Positions 1 through 7,344 of a stretch of DNA of 9,371 nucleotides are shown piece after piece. The first letter of the stretch is position 1, and every line of letters begins with the position of its first letter. The notes under the pieces were generated by a model. It made no database searches. It was not told where the DNA came from and saw only the letters and a list, made by a program, of their open reading frames with translations. Made by a program: the position numbers and the translations under genes. The stretch is from Alkalimonas cellulosilytica (lineage in GTDB: Bacteria; Pseudomonadota; Gammaproteobacteria; Enterobacterales; Alteromonadaceae): assembly GCF_036325985.1 (NCBI RefSeq), contig NZ_JAUHLI010000036.1, positions 1 through 9,371 of the forward strand, read 5' to 3'.

Positions 1-711
1 TGTGCGGAATTTCTTTGAAATAAAGTCGTCACCACCCTGTCGGAGCTTTGTTCTTCCGGCTAGGATATCTTCCTCATAAATTTTCCCAACCCACTCTTCT
101 GAGAAGGATTTCTTATAGGATTTCCTTTCCAAGCCTGAAAGATTACTTAAACTCTCTCTAAACTGCCGAATAACAGCAACATGCTCGTTAAATTTGGTTT
201 CAGAAGTAATCGTAATAGCGAAGAGAGCAATTTCATGCTTTGACAAACTATCCAGTTCAAACAACAGCCTTAGCATCACAATCAGAGGTCGGATGGACAT
301 GTCGCCGAAACCTTTATTGTTATGTAAAGGGGATCTAAACTGTACTTTTGCTATCTGTCTTTGGAAGATGAGTGCCTGCTCTTCTGGGGTTGATTGAATG
401 AAAATATTTCCGATCTCCGTAAACTTAAAAGCTCCTTTTTGTCCTCGTCTAGGAAAGTGCACAAATCCTAATAATCTGGGAGCCCTGGTAGCACGATCTC
501 GCCCAGAAAATGCAGCTTCACTTCTCGATGTCTTGCCTTCAAAGTCAGGCGACTCCATGAGTAATTTTGCAAACTCTTGTTGAGTTTCCGCGCCCCATGG
601 TTTTCCTTCTAACTGTTTCAGCAGCTTTAATTCTCCCTGAAGCTTGTATGGGGAGCGGGGTGACGTAGGAAAAAACCAGGATTTCGAGGAGGCCGTTTTC
701 TCAGATGCCAT
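1..711 (-). CDS. AlwI/N.BstNBI-family type IIS restriction endonuclease, N-terminal 237 residues (partial)
   Basis: This is the restriction partner of the methyltransferase directly upstream. The reading frame is open from ATG (711-709) to the left edge, giving 237 codons without a stop. Residues 12-39 (W12, SPRSP at 17-21, then an EL-K-L--LEG-PW pattern), AAFSGRDR at 66-73 followed by GFV, and a later stretch ending in QFRE resemble, from memory, the N-terminus of the nicking enzyme N.BstNBI and its relatives AlwI, PleI and MlyI (Pfam RE_AlwI). In that family the N-terminal half recognises a short asymmetric site (GAGTC or GGATC) and the C-terminal half cuts a few bases to one side. Family members are about 600 residues long, so the catalytic domain lies outside the window. 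It therefore cannot be told whether the enzyme nicks or makes double-strand cuts. The start codon directly follows the methyltransferase stop, with an AAAAAAGG ribosome site nine bases upstream, which suggests translational coupling. Family assignment is fairly sure; specificity is unknown. Confidence 0.8.
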   Translation of the reverse strand, partial: MASEKTASSKSWFFPTSPRSPYKLQGELKLLKQLEGKPWGAETQQEFAKLLMESPDFEGKTSRSEAAFSGRDRATRAPRLLGFVHFPRRGQKGAFKFTEIGNIFIQSTPEEQALIFQRQIAKVQFRSPLHNNKGFGDMSIRPLIVMLRLLFELDSLSKHEIALFAITITSETKFNEHVAVIRQFRESLSNLSGLERKSYKKSFSEEWVGKIYEEDILAGRTKLRQGGDDFISKKFRT

Positions 712-1557
712 TCACCAGAACCTTTTTTGCAGGTTGGGATCATGTGCGGATTTGGGCTGACCTATATCCACACCAGATTGCGTGAATTCGTTTATCCTGT
801 TTTGAGCCAACTCAATGGCTTTCGGAGAGATATCGCAGCCGACAAAAGAGGCGCCTTGACGTAAAGCGGCAATGGCAGCACTACCGGAGCCGCTGAAAGG
901 ATCACACACCAGAAATTGCTGATCAGATGGCAACTTACTGGACGCTATCATGGCCTCGAACAACTCCACCGGCTTTTGCGTTGGGTAAGGCGCTCTGTGC
1001 AGTCGTTTTATTTTCCAAATATCCGGAATATCTCGTCTACTAATGGGTCTTTTGCCTTTTGAGGCAAACAGGATAAACTCGGTTTGCCGCCGGAAATAAT
1101 GGCCCATCCCAATATTTACCTTATCCCAGGTCAGCACATTTTTCACATTGAAATGCTCTCTGACGATGGCACCCAACGACAGCATCGAGAACGAATCAAA
1201 CATCAGAAAAATATGCCGGTCGTCTTTTAGCACCCGATAGCATTCAGCGAGAAAGGCGGCGTAATTTTCAGCCGTATCATGAAACTCTTCAAACCATTTG
1301 CCCTGGCCCTTCTCCTGGTAGGTGCCAACAATGCGCCCTTTGCCTAACAGCAAATGTTGATTCATGCCACTGTAAGCGGGATCAGTCACAATCAGATCTA
1401 TACTAGAGTCTGGCTGCGATTTTAAAAAGGCAATGGCATCCTGCTGCTCTACAGTCGCCTTGGGTTCTTTCTCAGCATTATTATTACCGACTTCAGAACC
1501 TTCCACGTTCACGCTATCGCGCTCTTTCTCTTTTACATCAACGGCTAATAGCGTCAT
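712..1557 (-). CDS. Site-specific DNA methyltransferase (beta class, N6-adenine or N4-cytosine)
   Basis: This 281-residue enzyme transfers a methyl group from S-adenosylmethionine to an exocyclic amino group in DNA, protecting the host from the adjacent restriction enzyme. The catalytic motif IV comes first, as TDPAY at 58-62 (the common form is DPPY). YPTQKPVEL at 191-199 (motif X) follows, then DPFSGSGS at 219-226 (motif I, SAM binding) and GCDIS at 240-244. The order IV, X, I defines the beta class. The central part between about 95 and 185 should carry target recognition. Residues 1-35 form a charged, low-complexity extension ahead of the fold. The next in-frame methionine (M65) lies after motif IV, so the ATG at 1557 is the only ATG start that keeps the catalytic motif; an AAGAG ribosome site is a short distance upstream. 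The gene is the first of a two-gene operon with the restriction enzyme. Only one methyltransferase is visible. No controller protein gene is seen upstream. Confidence 0.9.
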   Translation of the reverse strand: MTLLAVDVKEKERDSVNVEGSEVGNNNAEKEPKATVEQQDAIAFLKSQPDSSIDLIVTDPAYSGMNQHLLLGKGRIVGTYQEKGQGKWFEEFHDTAENYAAFLAECYRVLKDDRHIFLMFDSFSMLSLGAIVREHFNVKNVLTWDKVNIGMGHYFRRQTEFILFASKGKRPISRRDIPDIWKIKRLHRAPYPTQKPVELFEAMIASSKLPSDQQFLVCDPFSGSGSAAIAALRQGASFVGCDISPKAIELAQNRINEFTQSGVDIGQPKSAHDPNLQKRFW

Positions 1558-2019
1558 ACCTTACTCTTGTTGTATTACTCATGCTCAAAAATGATTGCCT
1601 TACACACGCATTTTACAGGAAAAACTGACCAGCATAATCCAATGCTGCCATGCTCACACCAGCCAGGCGAACTCATATACAAATACTATGATAAACCATA
1701 AAGTACCTTAGCTCTTGCAAAAAAAACAGCCTTCTCCGCCGAGTGATGAAACAGTCGAGCAGCTAAAAACTGGGTCACGTTGTTCAATGCCTTAAACACC
1801 CTATCGGTAGTAGGCTGCAGCGAACCTTTGGTTCAAGGATCGCCTGCACGGCCTGCCATGCAGTGACTGTGGCTTTTTAACGTCACAAATCCGCAGTACA
1901 ATAAAGCGCTGCAGCCGCTGTAGTCACCATGAGCATCAGCCGGTTACAACGGCCGGAGCCGACCCAAAACACTGCCCCTGCTGCAACCCCTAATCACTTT
2001 CAAACGGAGACATCGGCTT
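1558..2019. other. Gene-free divergent intergenic region (restriction-modification operon / tsaC)
   Basis: About 460 bases separate two divergently transcribed genes, so promoters in both directions must lie here. I see no convincing reading frame and no controller-protein gene for the restriction system. One small hairpin is present at 1822-1834 (GAACC TTT GGTTC), nested in a weaker outer pairing of TGCAGCG with CGCCTGCA (about 1816-1848). It has no T-tract, so it is not an obvious terminator. Near the right end, GGAG at 2006-2009 is the likely ribosome site of the next gene. Confidence 0.5.
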
Positions 2020-2994
2020 GTGACAACCCTGCAACTGGACCCTACCCAACCAGATGAGCTGGCGATGGCTGCCCGGCTGTTGCAACAAGGCCGGCTGGTT
2101 GCTGTACCGACCGAAACCGTGTACGGCCTGGCAGCCGATGCGCGCAACCCGGATGCGGTGGCGGGCATTTTCACTGCCAAAGGCCGACCAGCCGATCACC
2201 CGCTGATTGTGCACTTGCCTTCGGCCGATGCTATGGCCGACTGGGCCGTTGATATTCCGGCCAGCGCCTGGCAACTGGCGAAAGCATTTTGGCCAGGCCC
2301 GTTAACCTTGCTGCTAAAAAAAGCACCGCATGTGAGCCCGGTCATTACTGGCGGGCTGCCCACTATTGGGCTGCGGGTACCGGCGCATCCGGTCCTGCAC
2401 CAACTGCTACAGCAACATCAGCTGGCAGTGGCTGCGCCGTCGGCCAACCGCTATAAAAAACTCAGCCCTACCAGTGCTCAGCAAGTGTTGCATACGCTGG
2501 ACGGCCGCATCGATGCAGTGTTGGATGGTGGCGATTGTAGCTATGGCCTTGAGTCGACCATCGTGGATGCGACCTGCGAGCCACTGACCATCGTTCGGGC
2601 CGGGCCTATTCAGGCCAGTGAGCTGTCGCAGATGCTAGGCCAGCCAGTACTGCAACCCGAGCAGCACCAGGTGAAGGTAGCTGGCAATGTGCGGGCTCAT
2701 TACCAGCCCAACACACCGGTGATTTACACCTCGTTTCAGGCAGAATTGCCAGCGCAAGTTGGCAAGGCTCAACAAATCGCCATTCTGCATTTGGGGCCGG
2801 TGCCGAAAGCACTTCGCCCGATATGGCAACAACAGATGCCGGCAGATGCCAAAGCCTATGGCCGCAAGTTGTACCGGGCACTGGCCGATGCCGATCATGC
2901 CGGTGCCGATTTGATTGTGCTGGAGTCCCCGCCCGAAGGCGAAGCCTGGCTGGCGGTCTGGGATCGGTTAAAGCGAGCCAGCTATCAGGGCTGA
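2020..2994 (+). CDS. tsaC: L-threonylcarbamoyladenylate synthase, long Sua5-type
   Basis: This cytoplasmic enzyme makes threonylcarbamoyl-AMP from threonine, bicarbonate and ATP. TsaB/D/E then transfer the threonylcarbamoyl group to A37 of ANN-decoding tRNAs (t6A). The 324 residues carry the YrdC-fold signatures: PTETVYGLAADA at 30-41, KGRPADHPLIVH at 54-65, WPGPLTLLL at 91-99, GLRVPAHP at 117-124, APSAN at 139-143 and YGLESTIVD at 175-183. The linker around VRAHYQPNTP (224-233) leads to a C-terminal Sua5 domain (about 235-324). This makes it the long form (also called Sua5, YwlC or TsaC2) rather than the short YrdC of E. coli. The start is GTG at 2020, chosen because GGAG lies ten bases upstream and the family N-terminus begins just before the first motif. 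The gene stands alone and meets the esterase gene tail-to-tail 16 bases after its stop. A second, short tsaC could exist elsewhere in the genome. Confidence 0.95.
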   Translation: MTTLQLDPTQPDELAMAARLLQQGRLVAVPTETVYGLAADARNPDAVAGIFTAKGRPADHPLIVHLPSADAMADWAVDIPASAWQLAKAFWPGPLTLLLKKAPHVSPVITGGLPTIGLRVPAHPVLHQLLQQHQLAVAAPSANRYKKLSPTSAQQVLHTLDGRIDAVLDGGDCSYGLESTIVDATCEPLTIVRAGPIQASELSQMLGQPVLQPEQHQVKVAGNVRAHYQPNTPVIYTSFQAELPAQVGKAQQIAILHLGPVPKALRPIWQQQMPADAKAYGRKLYRALADADHAGADLIVLESPPEGEAWLAVWDRLKRASYQG

Positions 2995-3010
2995 GCTGGC
3001 TCATCTGTGC

Positions 3011-4939
3011 TTATTGCGGGCAGGCACCCAGCTCCCAGTAACTGCCATCATAGGATGACAGCGTCGTCACCCCCCAGGTTGAACCAGCCATGGCTGCATT
3101 GCTGCCGTTGGCAAAGTAATCTGGCACAAAGAAATTGCCGGTACTGTAGGCGCGCCCGGCCACTTTGTGGCTGTAGTTGTTGGTGGTAAAAGCCACGCAA
3201 TCGCCAGGGGGTGGCGTACCGCCCTGATCACCGCCATTACCCGGGACGGCTCCGCTGCAGCTCTGGGTTGGACCAAAACAGCTGCCATCGTCATTTTGCC
3301 AGCGGCATTGATCGCCGCTGATGACGTATTCACGCAGCACAAAGCTGGCGGTGCCATACTGCAGGTAACAGTTGGCGTAATTGGTGTAATCCAGCCGGCC
3401 AGCACTGATGTGCTGATCCAGGGTACCGCTTTGGCCTGCATCAATGGTGAAGGTCACCAGCTCGGCACTGAACAAGCCTTCCAGATCGGTCGCTGTGATC
3501 AAAGCACTTTGCTCGCCACCTGCCAACTGGCACTGCTGGGCACTGAATAAATCGCCATCGATACTGGCAGTCACAGTGCCATTGCTAAACTCTACAGTGA
3601 CGGTATCCAGATCGCGATTCAGATCAAATACCCGGCCAGTGACCGTAGCGCACTGACCATCTACTGCCACCACCAATTCAGACAGCTCCGGTGGAACCGG
3701 TGGCGGCGGTGGACCAATCAACAGCTGCTCGGTATACGCCGTGCTGACCAGGCCGCCACTATCGGTTGCTGTCACTGTTAGTTGGTACCAGTCGTCCGCC
3801 AGTACCGGACTGGTCAAACTAAAATTGCCGGAGGCATCCGGTGCATCAGTTACCAGTTGCTGCAGACTCAGGCTGTCAGTAAAACTGGCGGTGATCATCA
3901 TGGCATCGCCATCGGCATCGGTCGCTGTGCCGGTCACCGTCACCACACTGTTTTGCTGGCTGACACTGATATCGCTTAGCTCGGGGGCGCTGTTGCGATT
4001 AACCCGCTGGTTGTGCTCAAGAAAGTACTGACCCAGGTAGAGCGCATAATTGATGCCGTTGCTATTGATGTAAGCACCGCTGGCACCCTGGCCACCTGAC
4101 CAGGCGTGATCCACATTGTTCAGCCACAGCATCGATACCCGGCCATCCTGCCACAGGGTTTCATCGGCGGTACGGCCGGCGCCATGGCTAATCAGGTTCT
4201 CGCCGCTTAACTGGCTCACCCCATAAAGCGTGGCCATGCCGTTGGCATTTTGCTCGTTGTAGCACTGATTGACCGTGGTGTCGTTGCGGCCATGAGCAAT
4301 GGAAGCAATCTGGGTGTCAAAATGGCTGGCGAAACTGCCGGCATACTGAGCGCAGCGGGCAGCCACATTGGCCGTTTCACAAGGGCCGATGGCACCACTG
4401 GAGCTGGTGCCGATGCTCGGGCCGGCACTAATGCCCATGCCGGCAAACACATCAGGAGCCAGGCAAGCCGTGGTATTGGCAAAGCTGGCGCCCGAAGATA
4501 ACCCGGCAATATACACCTGGTTGGGATCGATCTGGTACTGGGTATCCGCAACCAGATTGTTGGCCAGATTGATCAGGTTTTGGTAATCGCCGGCATTGCG
4601 GGATTTGGTGCCCTGCCAGTACGACCAGCAGCCAAAACCGGCTTTGTTCATTGCATCTGGCACCGCGATCACCAGGCCATACTGGTCAGCGGCCTGCTCT
4701 AAGTTGGCGGTAAGGTAGGCGTTGATCGACTGGGTACAGCCATGCAGCACCAGCATCAAACCGCGCCCCTGGCCAATGGCCGAGACACTGTCGGGCGTGT
4801 AGATATGAACGTTATTGAAGCCACCACGATTGACATTTTGTTGCCAACTGCCAGCAACAGCGGGTATTGCAAGCAGGCTTGCAGCCATGAGGGTACCGGT
4901 CAGCAATACGCTAACCCGGTGTAGTAGTTGAATTTTCAC
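3011..4939 (-). CDS. Secreted PHB-depolymerase-family esterase with C-terminal accessory domains
   Basis: This is a 642-residue extracellular alpha/beta hydrolase likely to cleave ester bonds of polyhydroxyalkanoate or a similar polymer or plant-derived ester. Residues 1-29 form a signal peptide (basic start, hydrophobic core, AVAG near the cleavage site). The catalytic domain (about 30-310) has HGCTQ at 66-70 (oxyanion region), the lipase box GLSSG at 146-150 with nucleophile S148, the probable acid D220 in GRND, and H278 in VDHAW. Two beta-sandwich-like segments follow (about 317-408 and 418-500), separated by a proline run at 410-417. Next come a Cys-containing module (about 505-562), a Gly/Pro linker (565-578) and a C-terminal module (580-642) bounded by C580 and C640, which may bind substrate. 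The start codon is GTG at 4939-4937, with AAGGAA eight bases upstream. Feruloyl or acetylxylan esterases share this fold, so the substrate is inferred, not shown. Confidence 0.85.
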   Translation of the reverse strand: MKIQLLHRVSVLLTGTLMAASLLAIPAVAGSWQQNVNRGGFNNVHIYTPDSVSAIGQGRGLMLVLHGCTQSINAYLTANLEQAADQYGLVIAVPDAMNKAGFGCWSYWQGTKSRNAGDYQNLINLANNLVADTQYQIDPNQVYIAGLSSGASFANTTACLAPDVFAGMGISAGPSIGTSSSGAIGPCETANVAARCAQYAGSFASHFDTQIASIAHGRNDTTVNQCYNEQNANGMATLYGVSQLSGENLISHGAGRTADETLWQDGRVSMLWLNNVDHAWSGGQGASGAYINSNGINYALYLGQYFLEHNQRVNRNSAPELSDISVSQQNSVVTVTGTATDADGDAMMITASFTDSLSLQQLVTDAPDASGNFSLTSPVLADDWYQLTVTATDSGGLVSTAYTEQLLIGPPPPPVPPELSELVVAVDGQCATVTGRVFDLNRDLDTVTVEFSNGTVTASIDGDLFSAQQCQLAGGEQSALITATDLEGLFSAELVTFTIDAGQSGTLDQHISAGRLDYTNYANCYLQYGTASFVLREYVISGDQCRWQNDDGSCFGPTQSCSGAVPGNGGDQGGTPPPGDCVAFTTNNYSHKVAGRAYSTGNFFVPDYFANGSNAAMAGSTWGVTTLSSYDGSYWELGACPQ

Positions 4940-5361
4940 GTCTGTTGTTCCTTATCTTTTTTAATTTAAGTGAACACCTCAGCGACGCTACGACTCCTTG
5001 TTTCGATCTCTGACTCCCCCGGTAGCAAGCTGGGGTGCCAAACCACTATAGGGGACAAGCGGTAATTCCGATTTAGTACTTTAGTGCTGCTTTAACTGGT
5101 TGCCGCTCTCCAGCGAAGCGGGGATCACATTCAGTGCAGCGGCTATGCGACAAAGTGATTGCACTATGCAAACCAGCTCAGCGACACCTGCGCAACCTGC
5201 AGAAAGTCCAGATAAACACCATTCGATAAACGAACGCTTAACCGAGCAGTAAGCGGTCTTTACGCTCCCGCATGCCATTAAAAATTGGCGCCGGTACAGG
5301 GTATATACCCATTCTCTTATACGTGAAGCCTTATAAATCTAATGGTGTACACAAGCGTTAA
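4940..5361. other. Gene-free region between esterase and yjjJ-like gene
   Basis: About 420 bases lie between two minus-strand genes. The region should hold the esterase promoter, since it lies directly upstream of that gene, but I cannot place clear -35 and -10 boxes. A 65-codon minus-strand frame at 5081-5278 has a Cys-rich, unconvincing product and no good ribosome site, so I do not call it. There is a short perfect palindrome at 5299-5310 and no intrinsic terminator with a T-tract after the yjjJ-like gene. Confidence 0.4.
5299..5310. repeat. Perfect 12-bp palindrome
   Basis: The sequence GGGTATATACCC is fully self-complementary. It lies about 50 bases beyond the 3' end of the yjjJ-like gene and about 360 bases upstream of the esterase start. 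It could be a binding site for a dimeric regulator, but no second copy is visible in the window and chance cannot be excluded. Confidence 0.35.
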
Positions 5362-6675
5362 TCATGCCATCCTATCCACCAACCGCTTTACAGCCTTAAG
5401 TTCAAGTCGCATCGATTCAGCGACTCGCCTGAAATCTGAAGATATTTCAACATGATTGGCTAAGTCATCCCAAAACCGCTCAGCCAGGATATAAGCTTGT
5501 CGCCAGTGTTTGCCTTGAGCAATCGCGTTAATGGTTAAGTTGTGATCAAATGCCATGGCGCCACTGCGTGAGGGTGCAAAAGCCATAGGTAACATATCGT
5601 ATACAGGTGCCAGGGTAAGCTCTCCCTCTGCTGAATAGAAAAAAGATAAGTTACCGTTATGCATATCGGTATTCGCAATCAAACGGCCAAAACACCAAAT
5701 CACTGCGATGGTATCTGCCTCTTCTGCAGTAATATGTTTATCCTGCTGCAAATGCATTGCTATCACTGGCCACTCTGCTGGCTTGCCGACAAATTGCATC
5801 TCTACCATACGCAACGAGACCAGACCTTTTCGTCCGATCTCACCTATACGGTCAAAGCGCGCACAACTTAAAAATGTGCGTTGTTCAAGCCTGACAATTT
5901 TTGAACAAGTTGCTGGAATGCCAGCATTCGCTAAGGTGTTTAAAGCAAGATGCTCCGCCACCAATAAATCAGCCCAGCGCTGACTGTTCGCGTTGATGAC
6001 CGGTTCCGTGAACTTAACCAGACGATGTTTACCATCAACAAAAGCGCAAAACTTAGGCTGCTCGCCACCGGCGGAAGAACCCACGACCTCTCCTGACATG
6101 GCATGCTCTGCCAACATCACAAAATCACCTTCAGATCTTGCTATCGGTTCATGCTGTAGCCATTCCTGATAACTTAAGGTCCCGATAAGTATGTTTCCCG
6201 GTGTATCACCTTTGGCATGCAATAACGCGTTAAAAATATCCTGATCTTTCCAGTAAGTAATATCTTCAGTGTCAACAATCTCTTTTCTGAAAAGCGCCTT
6301 GGCGAGATTTCGGCCGAGAAACCCCTGAGGTCTTAAATCTTGCACCCACCAAGGTAAATCATCGTAGTAACAAAACTCGGCGTCATGATATGTATTCACA
6401 ATATAGCCTCGCGGCATCACTGCGACCATAGTGCCAAAAAGCTCTGCTTGGCCAGCCTCCGACACTCGATAAAGTGGGAACTCAGCGTCTGCTCCCCTGC
6501 GTAAATAATAACGTGTAGAGCGAGCACGGCCTGTCGTAACGAGCTGTTTCTGAAGTAGCTTCAGATGTCGTGTCACCGTTGAGCGGTCGCAACCACAAAA
6601 GCTGGCGATTTCGCTTGAACTCGCAGGTTCACGCCGTAAAAAATCAATAACTGCATCAATAGTTGAGCTGGCCAT
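5362..6675 (-). CDS. yjjJ: HipA-family serine/threonine kinase with fused N-terminal DNA-binding domain (YjjJ/HipH type)
   Basis: This is a 437-residue HipA-like protein, close in length to E. coli YjjJ (HipH). In classical HipBA the kinase toxin is paired with a separate HipB repressor. Here residues 1-60 form a winged-helix (ArsR/MarR-like: SSEIASF at 20-26, STVTRHLKLL at 32-41, a basic wing at 49-59), so DNA binding is built in. Kinase features are a Gly/Ser loop SSAGGEQPK at 200-208 (position of the HipA autophosphorylated serine), the ATP-binding lysine candidate K221 in LVKF, the catalytic loop NTDMHNGN at 335-342 with D337 and N342, and the metal-binding D360 in PVYDML. All key residues are present, so it should be active. 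No hipB-like gene is adjacent. The ATG at 6675 has no strong ribosome site. Published work describes E. coli YjjJ as growth-inhibitory and kinase-like; the target here is unknown. Confidence 0.9.
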   Translation of the reverse strand: MASSTIDAVIDFLRREPASSSEIASFCGCDRSTVTRHLKLLQKQLVTTGRARSTRYYLRRGADAEFPLYRVSEAGQAELFGTMVAVMPRGYIVNTYHDAEFCYYDDLPWWVQDLRPQGFLGRNLAKALFRKEIVDTEDITYWKDQDIFNALLHAKGDTPGNILIGTLSYQEWLQHEPIARSEGDFVMLAEHAMSGEVVGSSAGGEQPKFCAFVDGKHRLVKFTEPVINANSQRWADLLVAEHLALNTLANAGIPATCSKIVRLEQRTFLSCARFDRIGEIGRKGLVSLRMVEMQFVGKPAEWPVIAMHLQQDKHITAEEADTIAVIWCFGRLIANTDMHNGNLSFFYSAEGELTLAPVYDMLPMAFAPSRSGAMAFDHNLTINAIAQGKHWRQAYILAERFWDDLANHVEISSDFRRVAESMRLELKAVKRLVDRMA

Positions 6676-6727
6676 ATTTATTTAAAACTCGTAATTTCAG
6701 CACCATATAAAAGCATACCACAATAGA

Positions 6728-6751
6728 TGCATCAATAATTGCATCAATAAT
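6728..6751. repeat. Tandem 12-bp direct repeat upstream of the yjjJ-like gene (candidate operator)
   Basis: TGCATCAATAAT occurs twice without a gap (6728-6739 and 6740-6751), followed by a partial copy (TCAATAAA). A third copy with one mismatch (TGCATCAATAGT, 6652-6663) lies in the first codons of the gene. The array sits 53-76 bases upstream of the start codon in AT-rich DNA where the promoter should be. The gene product carries its own winged-helix domain, so an autoregulatory operator is a reasonable inference. Confidence 0.5.
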
Positions 6752-6820
6752 CAATAAATTTATGGCTGGTGTGTACCTTATGGATTTAACTACCGGTTAG
6801 CGATCAATAAAATTCAGGCA

Positions 6821-6853
6821 TAAAAAAAGGTCTCGCCGTTAAGCTAAGACCTT
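6821..6853 (-). terminator. Rho-independent terminator, minus strand
   Basis: AAGGTCT (6827-6833) pairs perfectly with AGACCTT (6847-6853) around a 13-base loop. Read on the minus strand the stem is followed by seven T residues (A-run at 6822-6828). It would end a minus-strand transcript covering the structured element and tRNA fragment, and it insulates the yjjJ-like gene from that transcription. Confidence 0.7.
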
Positions 6854-6868
6854 GATTTATATGATGAA

Positions 6869-6975
6869 CTCGTCTGGATTTCTCGGGCTATCCCTGCCCT
6901 CGCCCTAAAGGGCCCGCTGAAGCGGTTCCAATTTGCTCCCGGCAAATTGGTCGAAGGAGGTTCTCACCCGACGAG
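6869..6975. other. Multi-hairpin structured element (possible non-coding RNA or intergenic repeat)
   Basis: An outer stem CTCGTC (6869-6874) with GACGAG (6970-6975) encloses three consecutive hairpins: GCCC TAAA GGGC (6902-6913), CCGC TGAA GCGG (6914-6925) and a 9-bp stem CCAATTTGC/GCAAATTGG (6928-6936 with 6942-6950, loop TCCCG). The first two are back to back and the third follows two bases later, giving a cloverleaf-like layout of 107 nucleotides. It lies between two minus-strand terminators, just downstream of the tRNA fragment. I have an unverified memory of similar sequences near tRNA genes in marine gammaproteobacteria. No reading frame explains it. Strand of action is unknown because the pairings work on either strand. 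Confidence 0.5.
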
Positions 6976-6986
6976 GTGCTGTAAAT

Positions 6987-7011
6987 GAAAAAACCGCCGA
7001 AGTGGCGGTTT
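6987..7011 (-). terminator. Rho-independent terminator of the tRNA-Arg gene, minus strand
   Basis: AAACCGCC (6991-6998) pairs with GGCGGTTT (7004-7011) around GAAGT. On the minus strand the stem runs into six T residues. It begins ten bases after the CCA end of the tRNA fragment, where a native tRNA terminator is expected. This suggests that the DNA to the left is the original chromosomal flank of the tRNA gene. Confidence 0.8.
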
Positions 7012-7020
7012 ATTCATTTA

Positions 7021-7066
<46 letters not shown>

Positions 7067-7344
7067 ATAGTAAGATCTGCAGGGGAATAATTATTTTAAT
7101 TAATTATCATAGCGTTATGATGAATAAAAACATAAAAATACGCAAAAAAACACCCCTTTTTACACCGACTGAACACATTTTTGGTCACATACTATTTTGG
7201 AAAAAGTGACCTTTTCCCAAATTCACGCGCGACAAGTTTTTTTAAAACCGAAAAAAACTCTGAGTTTTTGTGTCGAATTTTTCCGACACTTCTTTACCGC
7301 TTCTCTGCTCGAAAATTGCCGCAAAATGTACATAGAATTTTTAA

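Noticed and set aside
194..583. Two consecutive plus-strand reading frames at 194-397 and 398-583
   Set aside because: They lie antisense to the restriction-enzyme gene, whose minus-strand frame is continuously open and carries family motifs; their products look random.
1816..1848. Nested hairpin around GAACC TTT GGTTC in the divergent intergenic region
   Set aside because: It has only a 5-bp core stem and no T-tract, and no gene ends nearby to need a terminator; the wider pairing has a bulge.
1944..2274. Minus-strand frames overlapping the start of tsaC
   Set aside because: These are shadows of the plus-strand tsaC coding sequence, whose product has all family motifs.
3167..4586. Several plus-strand frames inside the esterase gene
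   Set aside because: The 642-residue minus-strand protein has a signal peptide, catalytic triad and clear domains; the opposite frames are low-complexity by-products of its codon use.
5081..5278. 65-codon minus-strand frame between the esterase and the yjjJ-like gene
   Set aside because: Cys-rich product without domain, membrane layout or ribosome site; composition is compatible with chance.
7183..7289. Hairpins GGTCAC/GTGACC and GTGTCG/CGACAC as terminators
   Set aside because: Six-bp stems with loops of 8-17 bases, and no gene ends in front of them; they are recorded only as small inverted repeats.
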